Shown piece by piece: positions 8,158 to 16,714 of a DNA stretch of 64,000 bases. The DNA lies in assembly GCA_038227045.1 (NCBI GenBank), contig JBBRQD010000005.1, forward strand, positions 1-64,000. Reading direction: 5' to 3'. How positions within the stretch are numbered: the stretch's first letter is position 1; every line of letters starts with the position of its first letter. The translations under genes and the position numbers were made by a program. The DNA is from JANXLS01 sp038227045 (lineage in GTDB: Bacteria; Planctomycetota; SZUA-567; H5-PLA8). The notes under the pieces are model-generated. The model saw nothing but the letters and a program-made list of their open reading frames with translations, was not told the DNA's origin and ran no database searches.

Positions 8158-9477
8158 AGCTTTCACCACTTTCCCCGCTCGCAAATCGTCAGGAAGCCTG
8201 CCGCACGCGTTGCGCGTGTCCACCGTCAACGATGTGTGGCGAACGATCAGTTCGTAGTTTACGTCCGTGTGATCCGTGACGATCAGCGCGGCGTCGAATG
8301 CCTTCAAATTCTCCGCCGTCAGCGGAACGGAGGCGATGCCGGTGAAGTGCGCATGCTCGCGCGTGCGCGGCACCGTGGCCACGAACGGATCGTGGTACGA
8401 CACCTGCGCGCCCCGTTCGTGCAGCATATCCCAGAGCGTAAATGCCGGCGATTCGCGAATGTCTTCGACGTCCTTCTTATACGCCAAACCGACGAGCAGA
8501 ATCTTCGCATCTTTGAGCGCTTTTCCCCGGTCGGAGAGCGATTCGAGAAGCCGCGTCACGACATACCGCGGCATCGCTGTGTTGATCTCGCCGGCCAATT
8601 CGATGAAGCGCGTTGCCACGCCGTATTCGCGCGCTTTCCACGTCAGGTAAAACGGGTCGATCGGAATGCAGTGCCCGCCCAGGCCCGGGCCGGGATAAAA
8701 GGGCATGTAGCCGAACGGTTTCGTCTTCGCCGCGTTGACAACTTCCCAGATATCGATGCCCATCTTGTCGAAGACGACTTTCAGCTCGTTGACCATGGCG
8801 ATGTTCACCGAGCGGAAAATATTTTCGAGGAGTTTGGTGGCTTCCGCCGTGCGCGCGGAACTGACTTGCACGACCGACAGGCGCGCTGCCGTATACAACT
8901 GCCGCGCGTGCTCGCCGCATTCGGCCGTCAAGCCGCCGACGACTTTCGGAATGTCCGCCGTCTTATATTTGGGGTTACCCGGGTCTTCACGCTCCGGCGA
9001 AAACGCCAGAAAAAAATCAGTGCCAGCCTTCAACCGGGAAAGCGATTCGAGCACGGAGCGGAGGTCTTCGTCGGTCGTTCCGGGATACGTCGTCGATTCC
9101 AAAACGATCAATTGGCCGGGACGAAGATGCGGGCCGATCTGTCTGCCGGTCGAGACGATATAGTGTATATCGGGCTCGCGGTTTTTGGTCAGCGGCGTGG
9201 GCACGCAGATGATCGCGGCATCCAGTTCGGCCACGCGGCTGAAGTCGGTGGTCGCATCCAGGCATCCCGCCTGACGCGCAGCCGCGATGTCCGCCGCGGC
9301 GATGTGGCGAATATACGATTGCCCGGCGTTGAGTGCGACGGTTTTCGCCGCATCCACGTCGAATCCGACGACTTTGTGGCCGCACCGGGCGAATTGAAGT
9401 GCCAATGGAAGGCCCACATAGCCCAGTCCAACCACACCGACGGTCAGCGATTTCTTACCCGCCCCGGTCCAAACCAT
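8155..9477 (-). CDS. Nucleotide-sugar dehydrogenase (UDP-GlcNAc 6-dehydrogenase type)
   Basis: The 440-residue enzyme has the N-terminal NAD-binding motif VGVVGLGYVGLPLA, a central domain with FSPEREDPGNP, and the catalytic cysteine in GLGGHCIPIDPFYL. The GGHCIPIDP form is typical of WbpA/WecC-type enzymes, which oxidise UDP-N-acetylhexosamine to the uronate for surface polysaccharide. The ATG at 9477 has GTGGAG upstream and gives the usual length. An alternative GTG at 9525 would place the start against the terminator at 9526-9556, so I prefer 9477. The gene is alone, without other polysaccharide genes beside it; a DegT aminotransferase 45 kb away could use its product. Confidence 0.9.
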   Translation of the reverse strand: MVWTGAGKKSLTVGVVGLGYVGLPLALQFARCGHKVVGFDVDAAKTVALNAGQSYIRHIAAADIAAARQAGCLDATTDFSRVAELDAAIICVPTPLTKNREPDIHYIVSTGRQIGPHLRPGQLIVLESTTYPGTTDEDLRSVLESLSRLKAGTDFFLAFSPEREDPGNPKYKTADIPKVVGGLTAECGEHARQLYTAARLSVVQVSSARTAEATKLLENIFRSVNIAMVNELKVVFDKMGIDIWEVVNAAKTKPFGYMPFYPGPGLGGHCIPIDPFYLTWKAREYGVATRFIELAGEINTAMPRYVVTRLLESLSDRGKALKDAKILLVGLAYKKDVEDIRESPAFTLWDMLHERGAQVSYHDPFVATVPRTREHAHFTGIASVPLTAENLKAFDAALIVTDHTDVNYELIVRHTSLTVDTRNACGRLPDDLRAGKVVKA

Positions 9478-9525
9478 GCGCCGCTCCACAGTAATAGTAA
9501 TATCCGCAGTGAAAATGTGAGACAC

Positions 9526-9556
9526 AAAAAAACGCGACGGCTTTCGCCTCGCGTTT
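9526..9556 (-). terminator. Rho-independent terminator of the small lipoprotein gene
   Basis: On the minus strand, stem AAACGCGA/TCGCGTTT encloses an inner GGC-GAAA-GCC hairpin with a GNRA loop and is followed directly by a run of T. It lies just after the lipoprotein gene at 9595-9942 and before the dehydrogenase start. Confidence 0.75.
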
Positions 9557-9594
9557 GACGTCGCGCCTCAAATCTCAAATCGCGCTGCCTATTC

Positions 9595-9942
9595 CTAATT
9601 ATTCGGTATGACGCGCGTCACGCCATCGTAATTGAAATAGACTTTGCCTTCAGGATAAACCCAGGTGTAATTGCCGCCGTCCATGCCTCGAATGCCTTCT
9701 TCCATCACGTTCTGATACCCGCCACCCATGAGGCCGCGGACTTCGTTCGGAGACATGCCCTTGCGGCATTGGCTGATATCGTGAAACATGCCGTTGCCAG
9801 TCAACGACGGAACCTGAGGCCGGCTGCATCCGCTGGCGCCTAAACCGACGACGAAAATGATGGCAATCAAAACGCGCGCGACAAAAGCGCAGGAAAAAGA
9901 GGCCGTGCGAACTGGAGTAGTCTGGCGAACTTCTTGTGACAT
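9595..9942 (-). CDS. Small lipoprotein with BamE/OmlA-like features
   Basis: The 115-residue protein has a long signal sequence (VLIAIIFVVGLGASGC) whose lipobox ASGC gives the lipidated cysteine near residue 39. The mature part contains KGMSPNEVRGLMG, like the lead helix of SmpA/OmlA-fold lipoproteins, and then a strand-rich segment (NYTWVYPEGKVYFNYDG) where those proteins also describe an output strand and variable. A BamE-like fold is inference; residue-level homology is weak. A TATAAT box lies about 45 bp upstream on the same strand and a terminator follows, so it is probably its own transcription unit. Confidence 0.65.
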   Translation of the reverse strand: MSQEVRQTTPVRTASFSCAFVARVLIAIIFVVGLGASGCSRPQVPSLTGNGMFHDISQCRKGMSPNEVRGLMGGGYQNVMEEGIRGMDGGNYTWVYPEGKVYFNYDGVTRVIPNN

Positions 9943-9985
9943 GCCTCACATCCCCCTGGAAGAGACGTTACAACTCATGCAAACT

Positions 9986-9991
9986 ATTATA
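9986..9991 (-). promoter_or_regulatory. Candidate -10 box TATAAT
   Basis: On the minus strand a perfect TATAAT lies about 45 bp before the lipoprotein ATG at 9942 and just after the T-run of the upstream terminator. No clear -35 hexamer is present at 17 bp. Confidence 0.4.
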
Positions 9992-10000
9992 CAAAAAAGA

Positions 10001-10045
10001 TTGTAGAACCGACGAAGGAACGTTCATTCTTCGTCGGTTCTACAA
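10001..10045 (-). terminator. 16-bp perfect hairpin with minus-strand T-run
   Basis: Arms 10001-10016 and 10030-10045 are exact complements. On the minus strand the stem is followed by ATCTTTTTT, so it should terminate transcription from the cysteine-rich lipoprotein gene at 10079-10189. Confidence 0.75.
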
Positions 10046-10078
10046 ATCAGGTATTCAAGCCCCGAGAGGCTTAACAAA

Positions 10079-10189
10079 CTAGTGGCAGGTGCTGCAAGTA
10101 TCGCACTTCGGCTTACAGCTATTGCAGCAGCCACAACCGGCGAGACCCATGCAAACGACAACCGCGACGACACAAAGAATCTTGCGCAT
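10079..10189 (-). CDS. Cysteine-rich mini-lipoprotein, copy 1
   Basis: A 36-codon gene. The protein starts MRKILCVVAVVVCMGLAGC: a compact signal peptide with lipobox LAGC. The mature peptide is only 18 residues, seven of them cysteine, and ends CDTCSTCH. GGAGGGG precedes the ATG. It is nearly identical in layout to a second copy at 10344-10460. The likely product is an envelope-anchored peptide able to bind metal or form disulfides; the function is unknown. Conservation of two copies with the same leader argues that it is real despite its size. Confidence 0.7.
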   Translation of the reverse strand: MRKILCVVAVVVCMGLAGCGCCNSCKPKCDTCSTCH

Positions 10190-10231
10190 TGAAAATCCCC
10201 TCCGAACAACTGTCCTGATCTTCTTAAAGGT

Positions 10232-10245
10232 GGTTCGCATGAACC
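10232..10245 (-). promoter_or_regulatory. Conserved leader hairpin, copy 1
   Basis: GGTTC-4 nt-GAACC lies 42 nt upstream of the copy 1 start codon. The same element occurs 41 nt upstream of copy 2, where the minus-strand RNA has a G-U pair in place of U-A. That pattern suggests a folded 5' leader or operator. Confidence 0.45.
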
Positions 10246-10343
10246 GGCAAACCTTCTCGAAGATGACTAACTCGTTGCCGAACGGAATAATCCGCTCCGG
10301 CAACTACGCAACCTATTTCGAAAGTCCCGAGGGACTTCCAAAA

Positions 10344-10460
10344 CTAGTGGCAGGTGCTGCACGTGCTGCACGTGTCGCACTTGCTGTGGCAGCTATTGCA
10401 ACCGCAGCCAGCCAAACCCATGCAAACGACGACGGCGACGACACAAAGAATCTTGCGCAT
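10344..10460 (-). CDS. Cysteine-rich mini-lipoprotein, copy 2
   Basis: A 38-codon paralogue of the gene at 10079-10189. The signal peptide MRKILCVVAVVVCMGLAGC is identical through the lipobox. The mature peptide has eight cysteines, including a duplicated CST unit (CDTCSTCSTCH), so the tail has grown by a 9-bp repeat. The Shine-Dalgarno (GGAGGGG) and about 60 bp of leader are shared with copy 1, showing a tandem duplication that included the regulatory region. It follows rbfA on the same strand. Metal binding or redox roles are guesses. Confidence 0.7.
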   Translation of the reverse strand: MRKILCVVAVVVCMGLAGCGCNSCHSKCDTCSTCSTCH

Positions 10461-10501
10461 TGAAAATCCCCTCCGAACAATTAACTTATCTTTTCAAAGG
10501 C

Positions 10502-10515
10502 GGCTCACATGAACC
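10502..10515 (-). promoter_or_regulatory. Conserved leader hairpin, copy 2
   Basis: On the minus strand GGTTC-4 nt-GAGCC lies 41 nt upstream of the copy 2 ATG. One pair is U-G instead of U-A, which keeps the fold on the coding strand only. Confidence 0.45.
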
Positions 10516-10541
10516 GTCAACCTTCCACTGGGCAATATAAC

Positions 10542-10976
10542 TCATAAATCTTCATCGTCAAAACCCGATTCAACATTATCGGATTTTTTTTCATCTTTTT
10601 TTGAAGCCTCTTCCGGAGCCTTTCCGCCGTCCGAATCGGACGCACGAGCCTCTTTGATCTTCTGCGCGACCGCAAACGACTTCTCAATCGTCTCGTCGAG
10701 TTCGATGTTGACGTGCGGCGTGGTGCGCGTCTTCAATTGCCCCGCAATACGCTTTTGAACCACGCCGCGCGCATTATCCAACCCATGCATGGTGCGGGAC
10801 TTGACTCCATCGTTGCCCAGCACGGATACGTAAATATCGCAATGCGACAAATCGTCGGAAAGTTCGACGCGCGTTACCGTGCAGAAGCCAATGCGCGGAT
10901 CGGTCAGCTCGTGCAAAATTACTTCAGCCGCCGTTTCCCGGATTATTTCTCTCAATCGTTCAATGCGCAATTTCAT
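10542..10976 (-). CDS. rbfA: Ribosome-binding factor A
   Basis: The start at 10976 gives the family-typical MKLRIERLREIIRETAAEVI N-terminus; an upstream in-frame start would add 24 unrelated residues. The central KH-like fold includes DPRIGFCTVTRVELSDDLSHCDIYVSVLG. RbfA binds the 30S subunit and helps mature 16S rRNA. Residues after about 115 form an acidic/lysine-rich tail (ending ESGFDDEDL) that is longer than in compact RbfAs. It lies downstream of infB and a DUF503 remnant, the common nusA-infB-DUF503-rbfA order. Confidence 0.9.
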   Translation of the reverse strand: MKLRIERLREIIRETAAEVILHELTDPRIGFCTVTRVELSDDLSHCDIYVSVLGNDGVKSRTMHGLDNARGVVQKRIAGQLKTRTTPHVNIELDETIEKSFAVAQKIKEARASDSDGGKAPEEASKKDEKKSDNVESGFDDEDL

Positions 10977-11115
10977 GGCTTCAACCCTGACTTTTAAGAT
11001 TTTACTGAAAAATATTGAAGAGAATCGCCTATCGTACATTCTCTGCATTACGGATTCGACACGTCTACAGAACTAATGGCTGGAAAAGTCGATCAGCGCC
11101 GTAACGGCAAACGCA

Positions 11116-11425
11116 TCAGCCGAATCCAGACTCATCCCCGTAATTCAAATAGTCCCGATCAATTCCCGTCACCTGAACGTATGCATCGTTTTGAGCGTAA
11201 CGAGCGATTTCGTCCGCCATGTCCTGCAAGATAGGCTTTTCATTTGCCACCAGCGCGAGCCCCAGAAACGCACGATTCCACGACTCCAAATCCCCCACTT
11301 CCGAACAAGCCGCATCAAAACGCCCTTTACAAGCGCTCTTTTAACGATCGCACGGCCTGACGGCGATCCTTTAACGACCGCGCGCCGGGAATAAGAAGAT
11401 GAATGCGAATGACGGCAAGCCACAT
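11116..11425 (-). pseudogene. DUF503 (YlxP-like) gene with a +1 frameshift
   Basis: The N-terminal part, in one frame from the ATG at 11425, reads MWLAVIRIHLLIPGARSLKD and ends at an in-frame TAA at 11327-11329. The C-terminal part in the adjacent frame reads RFDAACSEVGDLESWNRAFL and continues to the stop at 11116-11118. Removing one base at about 11324-11332 joins them into a full-length DUF503 protein of about 102 residues. DUF503 proteins are small and of poorly known function, commonly encoded between infB and rbfA, exactly as here. It could be a genuine pseudogene, a programmed shift or a sequence error. Confidence 0.8.
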
Positions 11426-11437
11426 AGTTTTGAGTAG

Positions 11438-11507
11438 GACGGGCTGCCAGCCCGTCCAGTATCAAGTTGCGTTTTGAATTGAGGCTGGACGGACTGGCAG
11501 TCCGTCC
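11438..11507. repeat. Paired short palindromes
   Basis: Two near-identical hairpins, 11438-11457 (GACGGGCT-GCC-AGCCCGTC type) and about 11487-11507 (GGACGGACT-GGC-AGTCCGTCC), are separated by 30 bp. Each has a long stem and a three-base centre, and the two can also pair with each other. They sit between infB and the DUF503 remnant inside the operon. Confidence 0.7.
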
Positions 11508-11514
11508 CACTGTT

Positions 11515-14500
11515 CTATTTCGCATCAAGCGTCCGCTTGACCTGCTCCGTAGTAAACGCTTCCATCAAGTCGCCCTGCTTGATGTCATCGAAGCTCTCGA
11601 GTTTGATGCCGCATTCGAAGCCCGAGCGCACTTCCTTGGCGTCGTCTTTTACGCGCTTGAGGCTGGCCAGTTTTCCCGTCCAGACCGTCTTGCCGTCGCG
11701 AATCAACCGCACACTGCTGGCGCGCGTAATCAGCCCATCGGTCACGAAACAGCCGGCAATCGTGCCCATTTTCGAGATCTTGAAACACTGGCGCACGCTG
11801 ACATGCCCTTGAATGACTTCCTTTTCGATGGGCTTGAGAATGCCTTCCAGCGCCTTGCGCATCTCATCGACCACTTCGTAGATGATCGTGTAAGTGCGGA
11901 TATCCACCCCGCGCTCTTCGCCCAGCCGCCGCGCGCCGGGATCGGCGTTGACGTTGAAGCCGATCACAATGGCGTCCGAGGCGTCGGCCAGCAACACGTC
12001 GGTCTCGTTGATCGCGCCCACGCCGTCGTGGAGAATGTCGATACGCGCATCCCCCGTCGAAAGACGGCTGACTTCGTCGCGCAACGGCGTCAGCGAGCCT
12101 TGCACGTCCACTTTCATGACCAGCTTCAGGGACGCCACCGCGCCCTGGGCCAGCATGTCACTCAATGTTTCAAGCGTGACGTGCGTGCGCTTGACGAGGC
12201 CTTCCTGCCGCATGCGCATCGCCCGCTGGTCGGCGATTTCCGCCGCTTCCTTGATCGAATCCAGCACGTGGAACCGTTCGCCGCTCAACGGCACATCGCT
12301 CAAGCCCGTCACCAGCACCGGAGTCGCCGGTCCGGCCTCTTTCAAAACCTTGCCCGTGTCCGCGAAGATCTGGCGCACGCTTCCATAGGCGTGTCCGCAG
12401 ACGATCACGTCGCCCTGGTGCAGCGTGCCTTCCTGAACCAGCAGCGTGCAAACGATGCCGCGGCCCTGATCCTTGTGCGCTTCAACCACGTGGCCGACGG
12501 TGCCTTTTTTCGGATTGGCCTTGAGTTCCAGCACTTCGGCTTCGAGCAATATGCGGTCGAGCAGTTCGTCGATGCCCTGCCCGGTCTTCGCCGACACCTC
12601 GACGCAGCCGACATCGCCGCCGTAGCCTTCGACAAAGAGTTCTTTCGCCGCCAGTTGCCCCTTGACCTTGTCCGGATTGGCTTCGGCCATGTCGATCTTG
12701 TTCAGCGCCACGACGATCTTCTTGCCCGCCGTCTTGGCGTGGCTGATGGCTTCCTCGGTCTGAGGCATGACGCCGTCATTGGCGGCCACCACCAGCACCA
12801 CGACGTCGGTGACGTTGGCGCCGCGCGCGCGCATTTCGGTGAACGCCTTGTGTCCGGGCGTGTCGATGAACGCAACTTCGCCCTTCTTATGCGAGACTTT
12901 GTACGCGCCGATGTGCTGCGTGATGCCGCCCGCTTCACCCGCGGCGACCTTGGTCTGGCGAATATAATCGAGCAGCGATGTCTTGCCGTGATCGACGTGG
13001 CCCATGATCGTGACGACGGGCGCGCGCGACACGAGATCTTCTGGCTTGTCGGCCACATCCGCCTTCTTGAGCATTTCCTCTTCGACGTCGCGCGCTTTCT
13101 TGATCGCGACGCCGTGCTTGAGCGGATCGAATTCGAGCGCGTAGATTTCCGCGTCCGCATCCGAAATAATCATGTTGATGTTGACGATCTTGCCCTGATC
13201 GAAAAATTTCTTGATCAGCGCCGTGGACTTGATGCCCAGCGCTTCGCACAAGCCCTTGATGGATACCGGCGAAGTAATGTCGGCCGGGCCGGTACGCAAG
13301 ACAGTGGGACGCTTGACCACCGGGCCGCGCTTCTGCTTTCGCGCGCCGCGATACCGGTCGTCGTCGCCGCGCATCAGCGCCGTGCCTCTGCGCGGTCCGC
13401 CTCCAAAGCCTTTGAGACCCGGAGCGGCCTTGACCGCCGTGCGCCGCACGCCCGCGCCACCGCCGCCGGAACCGCCCGCCTTCGCGCGTTTGTCGTCGTC
13501 GTCGCTGAAGCTTTCGGGAATCGACGGATAGGACACCTGCGGCTTGAAATCGTCGACGGGTTTCGAATCGACCGAGGCGTCTTTTTGTCCTTTGCGTCCG
13601 CCCCCGCCCTTTTGCTGCGTCGGACCGTGAATTTTTTCAGCATCCGCGGAGGAGAGCACGACGCCAAAACGATTGTCGCTGCCGGAATCGCGATTAACGG
13701 GCGGCGACACGACCGGACCCGACAGAATCTTCTTGGGCGGCCCCTGCAGCGGCACCAGCGTGCTGGGCACGTGCGCCTTGGCAGCAGGCCCGTGAGCGGC
13801 AGGCGGGGGCGTCGTCGCTTTGGCCGCGGGTCGTGTGCCCTGTCTCTGCGGTTCGCGGTTCCGATCGCGATCTCTGGCGTCCCGAGTGTCTTTTCCGTCC
13901 CGGACATTTTGCCCTGAAACCGGTTTTGACGGGGACGGTTTGATTGCAGCCGGAGTTACGACGCCAAAGCGCGTCGGACGCTCAACGGCGGCGTGCTTGG
14001 CATGATCCTTTAAGACATCGCCCTTTGCCGTCGCGTGCGCGGGAGAGGTCTCGGTCTCCTCTGAGGCTGGAGCGGCGGATTCGCTGCCGCGTGTTGAAGC
14101 GGATTCTGTAGACGGGTGCAAATTGTGTTCGGACCGCGTATGCTCGTCAGATATCTGATGTGCCTTGGGATGTTCGAGCGTGTCGGCGGCGTATCCGGAC
14201 TCGGCATTTGTCTCGCCGGCAGGAACCTGCTCCAAGTTCGCGTCGGCGGTTTCGCGGGACGCGTCAGGTTGTCTTTCTTCGAAGTTCGGAGAATCGAACG
14301 ATTCTTCCGTCGCCACGGCCTGCACGGCTTGGGCGGCCGCCTCCTGTTGTTCGATCAGGCGCGTCTTGTTCTCGCGATCTTCATGCGCGTGCTTGAGCAT
14401 GCCGAGTTTCGCCTTGAGGCGATCGGCCTGCCCAGGATTCAGAATACTGGCGTGGCTCCTGACCTTGTCCTTGCTGAACAACAACTGGGCCTTCTCGAGA

Positions 14501-14598
14501 ACGTCCTTGCTCGGAACGCCAAGCTGCTTGGCCAGATCGTGAATTCGGATACCCGTGGGGCCGCCCGGTACTTCCCCCTTTTTGGTGCTGCTGCTCAT
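11515..14598 (-). CDS. infB: Translation initiation factor IF-2
   Basis: The 1027-residue GTPase has the N-terminal IRIHDLAKQLGVPSKDVLEK module, a long disordered Pro/Ala/charged linker, and a G domain whose P-loop GHVDHGKT is at about residues 533-540, followed by DTPGH and NKID. C-terminal domains continue to the stop. IF-2 places initiator tRNA on the ribosome. I use the ATG at 14598, with GGAAGGA upstream, rather than the overlapping TTG. The linker is long, as in planctomycete and actinobacterial IF-2. The upstream neighbour is nusA, and the 245-bp gap between them has no YlxR gene but holds a weak hairpin. Confidence 0.96.
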   Translation of the reverse strand: MSSSTKKGEVPGGPTGIRIHDLAKQLGVPSKDVLEKAQLLFSKDKVRSHASILNPGQADRLKAKLGMLKHAHEDRENKTRLIEQQEAAAQAVQAVATEESFDSPNFEERQPDASRETADANLEQVPAGETNAESGYAADTLEHPKAHQISDEHTRSEHNLHPSTESASTRGSESAAPASEETETSPAHATAKGDVLKDHAKHAAVERPTRFGVVTPAAIKPSPSKPVSGQNVRDGKDTRDARDRDRNREPQRQGTRPAAKATTPPPAAHGPAAKAHVPSTLVPLQGPPKKILSGPVVSPPVNRDSGSDNRFGVVLSSADAEKIHGPTQQKGGGGRKGQKDASVDSKPVDDFKPQVSYPSIPESFSDDDDKRAKAGGSGGGGAGVRRTAVKAAPGLKGFGGGPRRGTALMRGDDDRYRGARKQKRGPVVKRPTVLRTGPADITSPVSIKGLCEALGIKSTALIKKFFDQGKIVNINMIISDADAEIYALEFDPLKHGVAIKKARDVEEEMLKKADVADKPEDLVSRAPVVTIMGHVDHGKTSLLDYIRQTKVAAGEAGGITQHIGAYKVSHKKGEVAFIDTPGHKAFTEMRARGANVTDVVVLVVAANDGVMPQTEEAISHAKTAGKKIVVALNKIDMAEANPDKVKGQLAAKELFVEGYGGDVGCVEVSAKTGQGIDELLDRILLEAEVLELKANPKKGTVGHVVEAHKDQGRGIVCTLLVQEGTLHQGDVIVCGHAYGSVRQIFADTGKVLKEAGPATPVLVTGLSDVPLSGERFHVLDSIKEAAEIADQRAMRMRQEGLVKRTHVTLETLSDMLAQGAVASLKLVMKVDVQGSLTPLRDEVSRLSTGDARIDILHDGVGAINETDVLLADASDAIVIGFNVNADPGARRLGEERGVDIRTYTIIYEVVDEMRKALEGILKPIEKEVIQGHVSVRQCFKISKMGTIAGCFVTDGLITRASSVRLIRDGKTVWTGKLASLKRVKDDAKEVRSGFECGIKLESFDDIKQGDLMEAFTTEQVKRTLDAK

Positions 14599-14847
14599 CA
14601 AGTCCTTCCAGGCGAAAATTCGCCTTTACCCCGTTTTATGCGGTGCAACATCGCTCTGCATGATGCAAAGACAAGTGTTGCGCCGCATTTCACCGGCACG
14701 TGCTCCCGCCATTGGAAGCACGTCTTATCCGTTGAAAAGCGGGTTTGACAGTCCCAAAAACAAATGGACCGTCAAGCCCTCTACGCCGCGGAATGCCCGC
14801 CGGCGCAGGGGGCCGGAAGGCTATAACCTAATCACAGTTCGTGCCGC

Positions 14848-16206
14848 TCACTTCTTACCGCCTTTCGCGTCTTCGCCCGCCGGTGCCGCCGTTTCGTCGC
14901 CCAGCACCGCAATTCGATCCGCTACTGCATCCGGCGCGGGTGCGCCCGCCTCGGCCGCCGCGGCCACGTCTGCCGCAGCCTCCGCGATCGGCGCATCCGG
15001 AGACACTGCATCCGGCGCCGCGCTCGCCCCCGCATGGGAAGATGGCGGTTCTTTCGTCTTTTCCTGCGATATTTCGTACTCGCGCTGCTTGCAATACTCA
15101 ATTAGTGCTTCGGCATCGGGAACGCCATACATCGTATTGATGAAGTCCGCACCCTTGTAGATGATGGCCTTCAAATTGTTCAAGCCGGCCAGCAGGAAGC
15201 GTTCGGCCACGCCCGCCGGAAGATTCGGAATCTTGCCGATCTCGGCACGCTCCGCGTCGCGCACTTTCTTGGCCTGTTCTTCGGTCATGATATCGATGTG
15301 CCAGTGCGTCAACTTGGCGGTGAGGCGCACATTCTGCCCCTTCTTGCCGATCGCCAGAGACAACTGGTCTTCCGGCACAATGACGCGCGCCCGCTGCGTC
15401 TCCTTGTCGACTTCCACCGACGAAATCTCCGCGGGCGAAAGCGCGTTCCGGATGAACAAATCCTGGGCGTCGTGCCAGCGCACGATATCGATCTTCTCGC
15501 CGTTGAGTTCTTCGACGATGTTGCGGATGCGCGAACCGCGCACGCCGACACACGCGCCGATCGGATCGACCTTCAGGTCCGACGAATACACCGCAATCTT
15601 GGTGCGATGGCCCGGTTCGCGGACGATGCCCTTGATCTCGACGATGCGGTCGCCGATCTCCGGCACTTCGACCGTAAAGAGCTCTTTAACAAGGTTCGGA
15701 TGCGTGCGCGACAGCGTAATCAGAACCTTCTGGCCTTTTTTCTGAACGCGAACGACATACGCGCGGATGCGGTCGCCGGGGCGGTACTGCTCGCTGTAGA
15801 CTTGTTCCTGGCGCGGCACAATGCCTTCGGTGCGGCCGAGGTTGATGACGATCGAGCCTTTGTCGAAGCGCTGCACGGTGCCGTTAACCAGCGTATCGAT
15901 CTTGGCTTCGTAATCGGTGTAAATGACGTCGCGTTCAGCCTCGCGGATTTTCTGGATCATGATCTGCTTGGCGGTCTGCGCGGGGATGCGCCCGAACGTA
16001 TTCGGGTCCATGCGCTTGCCGTCTTCGTAGGCTTCGATGTCGCCCGTGAAGCGGTTGATCTTGACGTTAAGCTCGCCGTGCGGTCCGAAGCGCTTGCGCG
16101 AAGCGGTCAACAGGGCCTGTTCGATCGACTCAAACAGGAGTTCCTTGGAGATGCCTTTTTCGCGGTGAATCGAATCGATAAATCTTAAAAGTTCCGTGCC
16201 GTCCAT
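14848..16206 (-). CDS. nusA: Transcription termination/antitermination protein NusA
   Basis: The 452-residue protein has the NusA N-terminal domain (LLRFIDSIHREKGISKELLF), an S1 domain (VNGTVQRFDKGSIVINLGR), and two KH domains (DPIGACVGVRGSRIRNIVEE; SLAIGKKGQNVRLTAKLTHW). A single helical module follows, and then an Ala/Pro/acidic tail. NusA binds RNA polymerase and nascent RNA to set pausing and termination. It heads the minus-strand cluster with infB, DUF503 and rbfA. RimP, usually encoded just before nusA, is absent here, and a 508-bp non-coding stretch lies upstream. Confidence 0.95.
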   Translation of the reverse strand: MDGTELLRFIDSIHREKGISKELLFESIEQALLTASRKRFGPHGELNVKINRFTGDIEAYEDGKRMDPNTFGRIPAQTAKQIMIQKIREAERDVIYTDYEAKIDTLVNGTVQRFDKGSIVINLGRTEGIVPRQEQVYSEQYRPGDRIRAYVVRVQKKGQKVLITLSRTHPNLVKELFTVEVPEIGDRIVEIKGIVREPGHRTKIAVYSSDLKVDPIGACVGVRGSRIRNIVEELNGEKIDIVRWHDAQDLFIRNALSPAEISSVEVDKETQRARVIVPEDQLSLAIGKKGQNVRLTAKLTHWHIDIMTEEQAKKVRDAERAEIGKIPNLPAGVAERFLLAGLNNLKAIIYKGADFINTMYGVPDAEALIEYCKQREYEISQEKTKEPPSSHAGASAAPDAVSPDAPIAEAAADVAAAAEAGAPAPDAVADRIAVLGDETAAPAGEDAKGGKK

Positions 16207-16714
16207 TTTGTCCTTTTATCCTAAAACCACTATGAAGCCACAGGCGCCAAATCAGCCAAAAGCCGCCCGAGCGTATTTGTCCCTATTCTCAATTTTCCAA
16301 GAAAACAACCGGCGCAAACCGGAGATCCCCGGCCGCTTCACCCTCTTTTATGGGAAAGAGTAAATGGCGGAAAGGGCGTTCGAAAAACGCCTTTAGGAAG
16401 ATACTAAGGGATAGCCCGCGTCTTGGCAAGTCATTAGCGGGGGATTAATGAGAAGTTGACGGCGGACGGCTGATGTGGCTTCAAAAAAGATTTGGATGAT
16501 TTGGATTCAATGTTCGGTTTGATTGACAGTGCAAGATTTAATTCGTGTTCGACGCACTCGATTGCATCGATACCTGATTTTTTTTGCGGATTGCTGCAAT
16601 TTTCTTTCGGACGCCCTGCATCAATTCTTTCTCCACGCGCGAAAGAGGCGAGCGATCGATTTCGAGCTTGGAATTATGTTTTTTCGGTGCGGTTTTCATT
16701 TGATTTCCTATCGT
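16207..16714. other. 508-bp leader/intergenic region upstream of nusA
   Basis: No gene is convincing. Two overlapping plus-strand frames at 16492-16792 have biased Phe/Ser composition and no family resemblance. The stretch becomes clearly AT-richer from about 16490. It must hold the nusA operon promoter, but I cannot point to clear hexamers. I see no RimP or tRNA, which often precede nusA. Confidence 0.4.

Noticed and set aside
8236..9558. A 440-codon plus-strand open frame
   Set aside because: Antisense to the nucleotide-sugar dehydrogenase, with no recognisable motif; the minus-strand gene has intact catalytic motifs.
10089..10463. A 124-codon plus-strand frame spanning both mini-lipoprotein genes
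   Set aside because: It is open only because the duplicated short genes on the other strand are repeated; the minus-strand genes share a signal peptide, lipobox and Shine-Dalgarno.
11467..13917. An 816-codon plus-strand open frame
   Set aside because: It lies antisense to infB and has biased His/Arg/Asp composition with no domain; it is a shadow caused by GC-rich codon use.
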